Origin: Chelatococcus sp. YT9
GTDB taxonomy: Bacteria > Pseudomonadota > Alphaproteobacteria > Rhizobiales > Beijerinckiaceae
Assembly: GCF_018398315.1 (NCBI RefSeq)
Contig: NZ_JAHBRW010000001.1
Span: forward strand, 62,001-126,000
DNA length: 64,000 bases
Direction of reading: 5' to 3'
The notes under the pieces were generated by a model. That model made no database searches. It had not been told where the DNA came from and saw nothing but the letters and a program-made list of their open reading frames with translations. The position numbers were made by a program, and so were the translations under genes. Position 1 is the stretch's first letter, and every line of letters begins with the position of its first letter. Shown one piece after another: positions 1 to 8,920 of this stretch.

Positions 1-1
1 C

Positions 2-1030
2 GAGCTCACCATTACCGGAGCGCGCGGCAACAACCTCAAGGACGTGACCGCTTCATTTCCGCTCGGCACCTTCACCTGTGTCACGGGTGTGTCCGGAGGC
101 GGCAAGTCGACGCTCGTCATCGACACGCTCTACAAGGCCGTGGCGCGGCGGTTGAATAACGCTCTTGAGCATCCCACGCCGTTCGAGGCCATCGAGGGCT
201 TGGAACATCTCGACAAGGTCATCGACATCGACCAGTCGCCGATCGGCCGCACGCCACGGTCGAACCCGGCGACCTATACCGGCGCGTTCACGCCGATCCG
301 CGAATGGTTTGCCGGCCTGCCCGAAGCCAAGGCGCGCGGTTATCAGCCGGGACGTTTCTCCTTCAACGTCAAGGGCGGACGCTGTGAAGCCTGCCAGGGC
401 GACGGCGTCATCAAGATCGAGATGCACTTCCTGCCCGACGTCTACGTCACCTGCGACGTCTGCAAGGGCAAGCGTTATGACCGCGAGACGCTGGAGGTGA
501 AGTACCGCCAGCGCTCCATAGCCGACGTGCTCGATATGACGGTCGACGAGGCCCGCGACCTGTTCCATGCCGTGCCGGCAATCCGCGACAAGATGGAAAC
601 GCTGTCGCGCGTCGGCCTTGGCTACATCAAGGTTGGGCAGCAGGCGACCACACTGTCGGGCGGCGAGGCGCAACGGGTGAAGCTGTCCAAGGAACTGTCG
701 AAGCGCGCTACCGGACGGACTCTCTATATCCTCGACGAACCGACCACCGGCCTGCATTTCCACGATGTGGCGAAGCTGATGGAGGTCCTCCATGAGCTCG
801 TCGAGCAGGGCAACACCGTCATCGTGATCGAGCACAACCTCGAGGTCATCAAGACGGCCGACTGGGTCATCGACATGGGGCCTGAAGGCGGCGACGGCGG
901 CGGCACCATTGTGGCGCAGGGAACGCCGGAGACGATTGCCAAATCTTCGAGCAGTCATACGGGCAAATTTCTGGCAGAGGTCCTCGAGAGGCGCCCACTT
1001 CGCACACGCAAACAAGCGGCTGCGGAATAG
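2..1030 (+). CDS. uvrA: UvrABC excinuclease subunit A, C-terminal part (5' end outside window)
   Basis: This is the second ATPase half of UvrA, the damage-recognition ATPase of nucleotide excision repair, which acts with UvrB and UvrC. The reading frame is open from base 2 ([11 protein letters not shown]...), so the gene enters from the left and a GTG at 44 is not its true start. Visible features are the C-terminal Walker A (GVSGGGKST), the zinc module with CEAC and CDVC pairs, the ABC signature [11 protein letters not shown], Walker B ([12 protein letters not shown]) and the H-loop region ([10 protein letters not shown]). About 342 codons remain of a family normally near 950 residues, so roughly two thirds lies upstream. 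The Walker A has Gly where many homologues have Ser, which I regard as a normal variant. Confidence 0.97.
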   Translation, partial: ELTITGARGNNLKDVTASFPLGTFTCVTGVSGGGKSTLVIDTLYKAVARRLNNALEHPTPFEAIEGLEHLDKVIDIDQSPIGRTPRSNPATYTGAFTPIREWFAGLPEAKARGYQPGRFSFNVKGGRCEACQGDGVIKIEMHFLPDVYVTCDVCKGKRYDRETLEVKYRQRSIADVLDMTVDEARDLFHAVPAIRDKMETLSRVGLGYIKVGQQATTLSGGEAQRVKLSKELSKRATGRTLYILDEPTTGLHFHDVAKLMEVLHELVEQGNTVIVIEHNLEVIKTADWVIDMGPEGGDGGGTIVAQGTPETIAKSSSSHTGKFLAEVLERRPLRTRKQAAAE

Positions 1031-1237
1031 CTCCGTGCCGCGATTTCGCCGTTTTTGCGGAATTTCGACCCAAATGTAACTAAATCCTTACCCTGCTGAC
1101 GCCTTCGTCATGCTCCCCACGCATGACTGTCATACAGAATCTCCCCTGCCTGAAATCGAGGCAAAGGCCTATATGCTGCATCGCAACAAGGCGAGATCGG
1201 CAGCATCCGCTAAGCCCCTCGCCGTCAGGAGATTAAA

Positions 1238-1399
1238 ATGATCGTCACGCATATCCTCGCTAAGATCCGCAGCTACCTGCGCTACCGCGACACCGTCCGC
1301 GAGCTTTCTCGTCTGTCGGACCGCGAACTCAACGATCTCGGCCTGTCCCGTTGGGATATCCCCTTCATTGCGCGCAAGCACACGAAGGTCGGCGCCTGA
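1238..1399 (+). CDS. DUF1127 (YjiS-like) small protein
   Basis: This 53-residue protein ends in the DUF1127 core ELSRLSDRELNDLGLSRWDI followed by a basic tail (ARKHTKV). DUF1127 proteins are small Arg-rich polypeptides common in Hyphomicrobiales; some have been linked to RNA turnover and to phosphate or carbon metabolism, but the role of this one is unknown. A Shine-Dalgarno AGGAGA (1227-1232) lies 5 nt before the ATG. It stands alone between uvrA and a small hypothetical gene and is followed within 35 nt by a strong terminator, so it is probably a monocistronic transcript. Confidence 0.85.
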   Translation: MIVTHILAKIRSYLRYRDTVRELSRLSDRELNDLGLSRWDIPFIARKHTKVGA

Positions 1400-1431
1400 T
1401 CGTCGGGATCACTCACAAGATCCTGGCTCGT

Positions 1432-1464
1432 AACGCCCGCCCGTTTGGCGGGCGTTCGTGTTTT
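1432..1464 (+). terminator. Rho-independent terminator of the DUF1127 gene
   Basis: A 10-bp perfect stem (AACGCCCGCC at 1432-1441 with GGCGGGCGTT at 1447-1456) closes a 5-nt loop and is followed by CGTGTTTT. It lies 33 nt past the DUF1127 stop codon. Confidence 0.85.
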
Positions 1465-1570
1465 GAGACTACGAACGCGCCGGATGCTCCCAGCGCGCCT
1501 TCAATAAGCCGTGACATCGCTGTTTGTCGCTGCCGCCGACAAAGCCCGGCTGATGTTACGGAGAACGACC

Positions 1571-1804
1571 ATGACAAAGATATACGCTGTCGATGAAGCT
1601 GGCAGGCGCACGCTCATCCCATCCCGCCTGGTGGTCGTCGAGACAGCGGCTGGTGATCACATGAAGATCGAGGCCGGCATGCACCGCTTGGGAGAGGTCA
1701 CGCTCTTAGCCGAGGCGGATCCGGCCCGCGCCGCGGTGCTGGCAGTGCGCAGCGGCGGTTGCAATGTCCTCCATATAACGCTCGAACGACTGAACAAATC
1801 TTGA
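1571..1804 (+). CDS. Small hypothetical protein
   Basis: This is a 77-residue protein (MTKIYAVDEAGRR...LERLNKS) that I do not recognise. I chose the ATG at 1571 over an upstream GTG at 1511 because GGAG at 1560-1563 sits 7 nt before it. The gene ends 32 nt before trmFO on the same strand and could be co-transcribed with it. It has one Cys, no signal peptide and no membrane segment. Coding status rests on the RBS, codon usage similar to its neighbours and placement only. Confidence 0.5.
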   Translation: MTKIYAVDEAGRRTLIPSRLVVVETAAGDHMKIEAGMHRLGEVTLLAEADPARAAVLAVRSGGCNVLHITLERLNKS

Positions 1805-1836
1805 CGATGGCCAAGCCACCCGACACATAGGGCGGC

Positions 1837-3258
1837 ATGACGCTTCAACCAACTCACATCATCGGCGGTGGCCTCGCCGGCTCCGAAGCCGCCTGGCAGA
1901 TCGCCCAGTCGGGCCAACGCGTCATTCTCCATGAGATGCGGCCGACCACGGCGACGCCCGCCCACAAGGGCGAGGGCCTGGCGGAGCTCGTCTGCTCCAA
2001 CTCCTTCCGCTCCGACGACGCCGAAACGAACGCTGTCGGCCTTCTCCATCAGGAGATGCGTGGGCTGTCCTCGCTCATCATGACAATGGCAGACCGTCAC
2101 CAGGTGCCGGCCGGAGGCGCATTGGCCGTCGACCGTGAAGGCTTTTCCGCCGCTGTCACCGCCGCTCTCGCGAACCACCCGAATGTCCACATCGCCCGGG
2201 CAGAGGTCTCCGGACTGCCGCCGGAGGACTGGGGCGAAACCATCATCGCCACAGGTCCCCTCACCTCTCCGTCCCTGGCGGATGCCATCAGGGCGCTCAC
2301 CGGCGAGGGGGAACTCGCGTTCTTCGATGCCATCGCCCCCATCATCCATCGCGATTCCATCAATATGGACATCGCCTGGGCGCAATCGCGCTATGACAAG
2401 GCCGGTCCGGGCGGCACGGGAGCCGACTATCTCAATTGCCCCATGACCCGCGAGGAATACGAGGCCTTCGTTGATGCCTTGCTCGCAGGTGAAACCAGCG
2501 ACTTCCGCGAATGGGAGAAGGATACCCCCTACTTCAATGGTTGCCTGCCGATCGAGGTCATGGCCGCGCGCGGACGTGAAACGCTGCGGCACGGGCCCAT
2601 GAAGCCGGTTGGCCTCACCAACCCGCGCAACCCCGACGAAAAACCCTATGCCATCGTGCAGTTGCGGCAGGACAATGCCCTTGGCACGCTTTTCAACATG
2701 GTGGGCTTCCAGACGAAGCTCCGCCACGGCGCGCAGGTGGATGTGCTGCGCATGATCCCCGGCCTGGAGCGCGCGGAATTCGCGCGTCTCGGAGGGCTGC
2801 ACCGGAACACCTTCCTCAACTCCCCTAAGCTTCTCGATCCGCGCCTGCGCCTGAAGGCCCTGCCACGCCTGCGATTTGCCGGGCAGATCACCGGCTGCGA
2901 AGGGTATGTGGAGAGCGCAGCCATCGGGCTGATCGCCGGTCGGCTTGCGGCGGCTGAGCGCGAGGGGGGCGGCGAGATCACAATGCCGCCGGCGACGACC
3001 GCCCTCGGCGCCCTCATCAACCACATAACCGGCGGGCACATCGCGGCAATCGACGCTGGACCGCAGTCCTTCCAGCCGATGAACGTCAATTTCGGCCTGT
3101 TCCCGCCACTCGAAGGCGCGATCAAGAGCCCCGACGGCAAACGCCTGCGCGGCCCCGCCAAGGCCGTCGCCAAAAAGAAGGCGTTGACCGACAGGGCAAG
3201 GGCTGATTTTGCGCGCTGGCGAGCGACGTTGCCGGAACCTGCGGTGGCCGCGATCTGA
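1837..3258 (+). CDS. trmFO: Methylenetetrahydrofolate--tRNA-(uracil-5-)-methyltransferase TrmFO
   Basis: This FAD-dependent enzyme makes ribothymidine at position 54 of tRNA, taking the carbon from 5,10-methylenetetrahydrofolate rather than from SAM. The 473-residue length fits the family. The N-terminus has the FAD dinucleotide-binding motif [16 protein letters not shown], and the two family cysteines are seen in [14 protein letters not shown] and [14 protein letters not shown]. Further family blocks include VGLTNPRNP and [18 protein letters not shown] second partial reading frame on the opposite strand is a GC-rich shadow. The gene probably forms a short plus-strand unit with the preceding small gene. 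Confidence 0.97.
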   Translation: MTLQPTHIIGGGLAGSEAAWQIAQSGQRVILHEMRPTTATPAHKGEGLAELVCSNSFRSDDAETNAVGLLHQEMRGLSSLIMTMADRHQVPAGGALAVDREGFSAAVTAALANHPNVHIARAEVSGLPPEDWGETIIATGPLTSPSLADAIRALTGEGELAFFDAIAPIIHRDSINMDIAWAQSRYDKAGPGGTGADYLNCPMTREEYEAFVDALLAGETSDFREWEKDTPYFNGCLPIEVMAARGRETLRHGPMKPVGLTNPRNPDEKPYAIVQLRQDNALGTLFNMVGFQTKLRHGAQVDVLRMIPGLERAEFARLGGLHRNTFLNSPKLLDPRLRLKALPRLRFAGQITGCEGYVESAAIGLIAGRLAAAEREGGGEITMPPATTALGALINHITGGHIAAIDAGPQSFQPMNVNFGLFPPLEGAIKSPDGKRLRGPAKAVAKKKALTDRARADFARWRATLPEPAVAAI

Positions 3259-3308
3259 TCGATCAGCGGCGAAATTTAGAATGCGCCGCGTCTTGAGCCA
3301 CTCCCGCC

Positions 3309-3446
3309 GTCATTCCGGGTCCTCCAGTGAGCGAGGAGCCGGACCCATAGGCACGGGACAAGAAGACACGCCGACTCAGAGGGTTTCCGGCTTGCCGTCG
3401 TGCTCGTCGATTCCGGGTTTGGGCTATCGGCTCGCCTCGGAATGAC
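3309..3446. repeat. Intergenic element bounded by 9-bp inverted ends
   Basis: The gap between the convergent genes trmFO and the NDUFAF6-like gene contains GTCATTCCG (3309-3317) and its exact reverse complement CGGAATGAC (3438-3446), 138 bp end to end. GTCATTCCGGG...CGGAATGAC boundaries are typical of dispersed palindromic intergenic repeats in Rhizobiales genomes. Only one copy is visible here, so the assignment to a repeat family is inference. Confidence 0.4.
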
Positions 3447-3476
3447 TAGGTGGCTCGGTATGAGATCAGCTAAGTT

Positions 3477-4361
3477 CTAGCGCAACCGCCGCGAAGCGCG
3501 CCACAGCAGCCATTGTTTGCGCCATTGCGGGAGGTCGACGATCGACCGATACGGGTCATAGTCGCGCCGCTCAAATTCCCTGAGATAAGCTGGTACAAGC
3601 ATCGCCGGCAGATAAACCGGCCGGACGCGCGCCGGCACTTGAGCGAGCCCATCGAGGCCGGCGCGATAGTGCCGTTCCGCTAGACCGCGCATGGCTGCGA
3701 TGACCCTCCCAAGGCCCGGCGTCCGCTCGCCGGCCAAGAGCTCCGATGCCGCCATCCCGGCTTCCGCCAGGATATCCGCCGGTACATAGACCTGACCGCG
3801 CCTGAGATGCCAGGGCAAGGCCCTGAGTAAACCGGTCACCGCCTGAGCCACACCGAGGTGCCCGGCGGCATCGGCCGCGCCCGCGTCGCCGCCATCGGCC
3901 AAGATCAGCGAAGCGAGCCGCAGCAGCGCCGAGCTGGTCTCCCCGCTGTAGCCCTCGAGATCGCTGGTCGGCCCCATCGGATCGTCATAGAGGTCGAAGA
4001 TCCGCGCATCGATCAGATCAAGAAGGGCCTGCTGCGGTAGTCGGAAGCGCGCGACGGTCGCAAGCAGGGCAGCAACGACAGGATGGGCGGCGACATCGCC
4101 GCGCGCCTCCTCCTCACCAAGTGCATCCCGCCACCACTGGTAGCGAAGCTCCCCCGGCAGTGGTGAGTTCACCAATTCCCTGACGCGCGCGATTTCATGG
4201 CTGAAAGCGTAGAGCGCGAAGCAATAGCGCCTCTTGTCGGCCGGAATGAACAGGCCTGCGAGGAAGCGATCGATATCGTTGTCGCGGACGAGTTGCTCGC
4301 AATGGGAAAACGCTGGCGCCAGGGTAGTTTCGTCGCCCGGGCCAGCCCAGTCGGCCATCAT
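3477..4361 (-). CDS. Squalene/phytoene synthase-family protein, NDUFAF6-like
   Basis: This 294-residue all-alpha isoprenoid-synthase fold protein resembles the alphaproteobacterial relatives of mitochondrial NDUFAF6, a complex I assembly factor. The N-terminal part (RRYCFALYAFSHEIARVREL) and the helix with ARIFDLYDDP match that branch. The second Asp-rich motif of true phytoene/squalene synthases, expected after the GVAQ.TGLLR block, is absent: the sequence reads TGLLRALPWHLRRGQVYVPAD. Prenyl-diphosphate condensation is therefore unlikely, and a binding or assembly role is more probable. Its start lies 2 nt past the stop of the NDUFAF3-like gene, and secF-secD-yajC lie upstream on the same strand, so it is the distal gene of that operon. 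Confidence 0.8.
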   Translation of the reverse strand: MMADWAGPGDETTLAPAFSHCEQLVRDNDIDRFLAGLFIPADKRRYCFALYAFSHEIARVRELVNSPLPGELRYQWWRDALGEEEARGDVAAHPVVAALLATVARFRLPQQALLDLIDARIFDLYDDPMGPTSDLEGYSGETSSALLRLASLILADGGDAGAADAAGHLGVAQAVTGLLRALPWHLRRGQVYVPADILAEAGMAASELLAGERTPGLGRVIAAMRGLAERHYRAGLDGLAQVPARVRPVYLPAMLVPAYLREFERRDYDPYRSIVDLPQWRKQWLLWRASRRLR

Positions 4362-4363
4362 GT

Positions 4364-4750
4364 CTAGCTTACCGCGATCAGCGCGGCCGCGACATGACGG
4401 TCTTCGGCGAGCAGTACGTTGTAGGTGCGGGCCGCGGCCCCAGTCTGCATGACGTCGACTTTAAGGCCCGCCTCGCTGAGGGCCTGCCGGATAGCGGGTG
4501 CCAGCGGAACCATGTCCGAGCCCGTACCTATCAACAGGAGTTCGATATCCGCCGCCTCGGCGATGACCGGCGCGAAATGGTCGATCCGAAGCTCATCCGC
4601 ATCCGTGACCTCCCAGGCTTTGATGCCGGACGGCAAGGTCAGGATGGAGCCGCGGTGTGACATCTCGGCGAAGCGGAAACCGCCGTTGCCGTAGGCGTCG
4701 AGCTTGAAGCGGCCGGGAACGAAACCGTCGTAACGTCGGCTCTCGGCCAT
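4364..4750 (-). CDS. Mth938-domain (DUF498) protein, NDUFAF3-like
   Basis: A 128-residue single-domain protein of the Mth938/DUF498 fold, the family of human complex I assembly factor NDUFAF3. Visible features are the FRFAEMSHRGSILTLPSG strand region, the ELLLIGTGSDMVPLAPAIR glycine-rich loop and the C-terminal TYNVLLAEDRHVAAALI segment. It lies between secF (11 nt upstream) and the NDUFAF6-like gene, and a link between this family and secDF is familiar from alphaproteobacteria. A role in membrane-protein or respiratory-complex assembly is inferred from family and context. Confidence 0.85.
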   Translation of the reverse strand: MAESRRYDGFVPGRFKLDAYGNGGFRFAEMSHRGSILTLPSGIKAWEVTDADELRIDHFAPVIAEAADIELLLIGTGSDMVPLAPAIRQALSEAGLKVDVMQTGAAARTYNVLLAEDRHVAAALIAVS

Positions 4751-4761
4751 TACACTCTCCG

Positions 4762-5724
4762 TCAGGATGCCGGGCGCGGCGCCTTCTTGCTGTCGGATGC
4801 GGGCGCCGGAGCCGCCGGAGCTGGCGCGCGCGCACTGCGCATGCCGAGATAGATCAGCACAGGCGTGGAGACATACATTGCGGAATAGGTGCAGACGAAG
4901 ACGCCGAACAGCATGACCTGCGCAAAGCCCTGAATGGCCTCTCCGCCGACCACCACCAGCGCGACCAGCGAGAGAATCGTCGTGGTCGCGGTCATCGAGG
5001 TGCGCGAGAGGGTAGAATTCACGGACAGGTCGAGCAGCTCCTCGATAGGCATGGTCTTGTATCGCCGCAGAAGTTCGCGCGTCCGGTCGAACACCACGAC
5101 TGTTTCGTTCAACGAATAGCCCACGATGGTCAGAATCGCGGCTATCGAGGTCATATTGAACTCGATCTGCGTGATGACGAAGAACCCGACCGTCAGAAGG
5201 ATGTCGTGCATCGTGCCGATGATGGCGCCGATGGCAAAGGTGAGCTCGAAGCGGAACCAGAGATAGGCAAGCACCGCGATGATGGCGAGCACGACGCCGA
5301 GCGTGCCGGATTGCACCAGCTCACCCGAAACGCGGGGCCCGACCGTCTCGACCCGACGGAACTCATAGTCCTTCTCGAACACATCACGCGTCTTCTGGAC
5401 CACCGTTCCCTGTGCCTCTTCGCCGCCCTCCTGAATGGGGAAGCGAATTGACACACCGCCGGCATTGCCGAACTCCTGCACCTCCGGCGTGCCGAAGCCG
5501 AAGCCCTCGGCCGCCTCGCGGATGGCGCCGACATCGGCCTTGCCCGAGCGGGCCTGGATCTCGACGAGAGTACCGCCTTTGAAGTCGATGCCGAAGTTCA
5601 GCCCGATCGTCAGGGCAAGGATAACGGTGATAACCGATATCGCAGCCGAAAACGGGATCGTGACGCGCCGAAAGCGGACGAAGCGGAACTTTGTGTTGTC
5701 GGGGACGATGCGGATCAGGCGCAC
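4762..5724 (-). CDS. secF: Protein translocase subunit SecF
   Basis: SecF is an inner-membrane partner of SecD that uses the proton motive force to aid late steps of Sec export. I chose the GTG at 5724 (VRLIRIVPDNTKF...), 17 nt after the secD stop with CGGAG 10 nt upstream; an open frame continues into secD up to 5781 but would overlap it. The 320-residue product has the first membrane helix followed by GLNFGIDFKGGTLVEIQ, the periplasmic domain, and the C-terminal RND-type helices with SLNETVVVFDRTREL and SLSRTSMTATTTILSLVAL. An Ala/Pro-rich tail ends the protein. It is co-transcribed with secD and yajC. Confidence 0.95.
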   Translation of the reverse strand: MRLIRIVPDNTKFRFVRFRRVTIPFSAAISVITVILALTIGLNFGIDFKGGTLVEIQARSGKADVGAIREAAEGFGFGTPEVQEFGNAGGVSIRFPIQEGGEEAQGTVVQKTRDVFEKDYEFRRVETVGPRVSGELVQSGTLGVVLAIIAVLAYLWFRFELTFAIGAIIGTMHDILLTVGFFVITQIEFNMTSIAAILTIVGYSLNETVVVFDRTRELLRRYKTMPIEELLDLSVNSTLSRTSMTATTTILSLVALVVVGGEAIQGFAQVMLFGVFVCTYSAMYVSTPVLIYLGMRSARAPAPAAPAPASDSKKAPRPAS

Positions 5725-5741
5725 GCGCGAAAAGCTCCGGT

Positions 5742-7355
5742 TCAGAACGGCAGTTGTTTCGGCCTGGCGACGCGGTACCACAACGCGATCATCATGCGCG
5801 TCATGGTCACCGCGGTGATCACCGTGGTCAAAATACCGAGGATAAAGACGACAGCAAAGCCGCGCACGGGTCCTGATCCCAGGAAGAACAGGATCAAGGC
5901 GGCGATCAACATCGTGGAATTGGAATCGAAGATCGTCGCGAAGGCCCGGGTGAAGCCCGCATCGATCGCCGAGATGATCGACCGGCCGCCATGGGCCTCC
6001 TCCCTGATACGCTCATAGATCAGCACGTTGGAATCGACTGCGGTGCCGATGGTCAGCACGATGCCCGCGATGCCCGGCAATGTAAGCGTCGCGCCAAGCA
6101 ATGACATCAGGGCCAGGATGAAGACCACATGGACCAGCAGGGCGATGTTCGCGAAAATGCCGAACAGGCCGTACGTCGCCAGCATGAACAACGCCACGAA
6201 GATCGTCGCGACGTAGATCGCCATGGTCCCGGCCTCGATCGAGTCCTGCCCGAGGCCAGGTCCCACCGTGCGCTCCTCGACGATCGTGAGCTTGGCCGGC
6301 AGGGCACCGGCACGCAGCAGCACTGCCAGATCATTGGCCTGCTGCACGCTGAAGCTGCCTGAGATCTGGCCCTGACCGCCCGTGATCGGGGTCTGGATGC
6401 GGGGCGCCGAGATCACCTCATTATCAAGAACGATGGCCAGGAGCCGCCCGACACCTTCCGACGTGGCTTGGCCGAACCGCTGCGCCCCGCGAAGGTTGAA
6501 GCGGAAGTTCACGATTGGCTGCGATGTCTGCGAATCAAAGGCGGGCTGGGCATCGGTCAGATCCTCGCCCTCGACAATGACCCGCCGCTCGACAGGCACC
6601 GGCTGACCGGCATTGTCACGCGACGGGATCATGTCCACGTCGGCCGGATTCGCGCCGCCTTCCGCGATGAAGCGGAATTGCAGCTTTGCCGTCCGGCCAA
6701 GAATTTCCTTAAGGCGCTGGGGATCCTGTAGGCCCGGCACCTGCACCAGCACGCGGCCGGCGCCCTCGCGCTGGATATTCGGCTCGGTCGTGCCCAGCGC
6801 ATCGACGCGGCGCCGAAGCACCTCGATGGTCTGGTCTACCGCGCGTCGGACCCGATCGGTAACACCGACGTCGGTCAAGGTGACCTGAACGAGCCCGTCC
6901 GCGCCTTCCGACACATTGATCGTACTGTTCCCCGGCGTGCCGAGGATGGCATTGCCCGCCGGGCGCGCCAGCTCATTGAGCCGCGCCAGCAGACGCTGGC
7001 GATCGGCTTCGCTCGGCACACGCATCTGCAGGCCGCGCGGCAACGCCACGATACCGCCCTGGGGCGCTATACGCGTCTCGCGGAGAATACGGCGGACGTC
7101 GTCGCGAAGGCTGTTGACCTGCGTGCGGATCAGGTCGTTCTCGTCGACCTCCAGCACAACATGCGAGCCGCCTTGCAGGTCAAGACCGAGCACCATGGCG
7201 CGATGCGGCACGATCCAGGCGGGGATCCAGCTTGGCACCGATGCCGCGATCCGCTCGCGCGTTGTCTCAGAAAACAGGTTTGGCGCCGCATAGGCGAAGC
7301 CAAGCAGCGTCAACAGGAGGATCGAGATGATCTTGGCTTTTGAATAGCGCAGCAT
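5742..7355 (-). CDS. secD: Protein translocase subunit SecD
   Basis: SecD is a large RND-fold membrane subunit of the Sec translocon accessory complex SecDF-YajC. The 537-residue protein starts with a membrane helix (KIISILLLTLLGFAYAAPNL) followed by VLGLDLQGGSHVVLEVD, the family signature. The periplasmic P1 domain contains ALGTTEPNIQREGAGRVLVQVPGL. The C-terminal half holds five further helices with GTAVDSNVLIYERIREE, which contains the proton-coupling Asp region. An intergenic gap of only 17 nt separates it from each of yajC and secF. Confidence 0.97.
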   Translation of the reverse strand: MLRYSKAKIISILLLTLLGFAYAAPNLFSETTRERIAASVPSWIPAWIVPHRAMVLGLDLQGGSHVVLEVDENDLIRTQVNSLRDDVRRILRETRIAPQGGIVALPRGLQMRVPSEADRQRLLARLNELARPAGNAILGTPGNSTINVSEGADGLVQVTLTDVGVTDRVRRAVDQTIEVLRRRVDALGTTEPNIQREGAGRVLVQVPGLQDPQRLKEILGRTAKLQFRFIAEGGANPADVDMIPSRDNAGQPVPVERRVIVEGEDLTDAQPAFDSQTSQPIVNFRFNLRGAQRFGQATSEGVGRLLAIVLDNEVISAPRIQTPITGGQGQISGSFSVQQANDLAVLLRAGALPAKLTIVEERTVGPGLGQDSIEAGTMAIYVATIFVALFMLATYGLFGIFANIALLVHVVFILALMSLLGATLTLPGIAGIVLTIGTAVDSNVLIYERIREEAHGGRSIISAIDAGFTRAFATIFDSNSTMLIAALILFFLGSGPVRGFAVVFILGILTTVITAVTMTRMMIALWYRVARPKQLPF

Positions 7356-7372
7356 GGGCGGCGGCCTCCGCC

Positions 7373-7702
7373 TCAGCTCTTGACCGGCTCGGCCTTGGAA
7401 CGCACATCCGAAATCATACCACGCACCACGCGCACTTTGACCCCATCCGCGATCTCAGCCTCGACTTCCCCATCATCGACCACCTTCGTCACCTTGGCGA
7501 TAAAGCCGCCCGAGGTCACGATCGTATCGCCGCGGCGCACGTTCTTGATCATCTCCTGATGCGCCTTCTGCCGCTTCTGCTGAGGACGGAGAATCAGGAA
7601 CCACATGATGACGAAGATGAGGATGAACGGGACGAACTGAATGAGCATGTCGCCCCCGCCAGCGGCAGGAGCCGTGGACTGGGCGAAGGCTGGCGTGATC
7701 AC
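7373..7702 (-). CDS. yajC: Preprotein translocase subunit YajC
   Basis: YajC is a single-span inner-membrane protein associated with SecDF. I place the start at the GTG at 7702, because a strong SD (GGAGGGA, 7709-7715) stands 6 nt before it; a longer in-frame version to 7780 lacks such a site. The 109-residue product has a short Ala/Gly N-terminus, the membrane helix MLIQFVPFILIFVIMWFLIL, the family motif RPQQKRQKAHQEMI, and the cytoplasmic beta domain with RRGDTIVTSGGFIAKVTKV. It is the first gene of the yajC-secD-secF-NDUFAF3-like-NDUFAF6-like unit. Confidence 0.95.
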   Translation of the reverse strand: MITPAFAQSTAPAAGGGDMLIQFVPFILIFVIMWFLILRPQQKRQKAHQEMIKNVRRGDTIVTSGGFIAKVTKVVDDGEVEAEIADGVKVRVVRGMISDVRSKAEPVKS

Positions 7703-7708
7703 GAGAGG

Positions 7709-7715
7709 TCCCTCC
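7709..7715 (-). promoter_or_regulatory. Shine-Dalgarno site fixing the yajC start
   Basis: GGAGGGA on the minus strand, 6 nt before the GTG at 7702. It decides between the 109-residue and the longer 135-residue reading of yajC. Confidence 0.7.
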
Positions 7716-7885
7716 GAAACAAGGCCCGACTGAAGGCGGGTGGAAGCGTGCGGTTTGTATGAGGCGCGGACTATACCCATCGATCGATGGAAAGCAATCC
7801 AGCCGTGTGCTTAGAGCATGGACCGCACCTGTGAAAGGCAATATCCAACGGTCAAGATTTGCGGAGCGAAACGGAGAAGCTGATA

Positions 7886-8803
7886 ATGGGGTTGAAAAAT
7901 CAGCAGCATGAAGATCCTGGCCTTCACGAAAGCGTGCTCGCCCTCACGCTGGAGCGCATTGCCCAGGCCCTGGAGCGCCTTTCGCCACCGCCGCCGGCCC
8001 CGACCGACCTTTCCTCCGCCGATGCTTTCGTATGGCACCCTCCGGCGCGGCTCCAGCCCGTTCCGCGTGTGAACCGCGTGGAGATGTCGTTGCTGCGGGG
8101 CATCGACCGGGTGCGCGACACCCTCGCCGAAAACACCGAGCGCTTCGCCCGCGGTCTTCCGGCCAACAACGCGCTCCTCTGGGGCGCGCGCGGCATGGGC
8201 AAATCGTCGCTGGTCAAGGCCGTCCACGCCGAGACCAACAAGCGCCTTTCGGATACGGGGCAATCCACCGACGCCAGCCGGTTGAAGCTCATCGAGATCC
8301 ACCGCGAGGACATCGAGAGCCTGCCGAACCTGATGGGCCTGATCCGCGATTCCCATCATCGCTTCATTATCTTCTGCGATGATCTGTCCTTCGATACGGA
8401 CGATACCTCTTACAAGTCACTTAAGGCTGTGCTTGAAGGCGGCATCGAGGGGCGACCCGATAATGTCGTGTTCTACGCCACCTCAAACCGCAGGCACCTC
8501 CTGCCTCGGGACATGATGGACAACGAACGCTCCACAGCCATCAATCCTGGCGAGGCGATCGAGGAAAAAGTCTCCCTGTCAGACCGATTCGGGCTCTGGC
8601 TCGGCTTCCATAAATGCAGCCAAGACGAGTACCTGGACATGGTGTTTGGTTATGCCAGCCACCTCGGCCTGTCCTATGACCAGGCGAAGCTGCGTGCCGA
8701 GGCGCTGGAATGGGCCACCACACGCGGAGCGCGCTCTGGCCGGACAGCCTGGCAGTTCGTCCAGGATCTCGCCGGCCGGATCGGGACCGTAATACCGTCC
8801 TGA
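7886..8803 (+). CDS. DUF815 family AAA+ ATPase
   Basis: A 305-residue P-loop ATPase of the DUF815 family, cytoplasmic and of unknown cellular role. Walker A is LLWGARGMGKSSL (about residues 99-111), Walker B FIIFCDDLSFD (about 162-172), and a sensor-like YATSNRRHL follows. The C-terminal part contains KVSLSDRFGLWLGFHKC, characteristic of the family. The ATG at 7886 is preceded by ACGGAGAAG with the GGAG 10 nt away; an upstream TTG at 7859 is less likely. It is divergent from yajC and convergent with the LytM lipoprotein gene, with a shared terminator between. Confidence 0.88.
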   Translation: MGLKNQQHEDPGLHESVLALTLERIAQALERLSPPPPAPTDLSSADAFVWHPPARLQPVPRVNRVEMSLLRGIDRVRDTLAENTERFARGLPANNALLWGARGMGKSSLVKAVHAETNKRLSDTGQSTDASRLKLIEIHREDIESLPNLMGLIRDSHHRFIIFCDDLSFDTDDTSYKSLKAVLEGGIEGRPDNVVFYATSNRRHLLPRDMMDNERSTAINPGEAIEEKVSLSDRFGLWLGFHKCSQDEYLDMVFGYASHLGLSYDQAKLRAEALEWATTRGARSGRTAWQFVQDLAGRIGTVIPS

Positions 8804-8860
8804 GGGAGCGCTCCAGCCGTATGGCGATGGGTTCGCGCTCGACAACGACATCGTCATAAA

Positions 8861-8889
8861 AAACCCGGCACGTCGCGCGTGCCGGGTTT
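8861..8889. terminator. Bidirectional terminator between convergent genes
   Basis: An 11-bp perfect stem (AAACCCGGCAC at 8861-8871 with GTGCCGGGTTT at 8879-8889) with a 7-nt loop. It is A-rich on the left and T-rich on the right (TTTCTTGTTT), so it can serve both the DUF815 gene and the minus-strand lipoprotein gene. Confidence 0.85.
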
Positions 8890-8920
8890 CTTGTTTCAGA
8901 AGCGGAATTGTTGCGGTGGG

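Noticed and set aside
53-1015. Long open frame opposite uvrA
   Set aside because: Antisense shadow; uvrA motifs lie on the plus strand in one frame.
1657-3039. Long open frame opposite trmFO
   Set aside because: It is the GC-rich antisense shadow of a clearly identified gene and has no family features.
3477-4361. Carotenoid or hopanoid synthase
   Set aside because: The second Asp-rich motif is missing and no isoprenoid pathway genes are adjacent.
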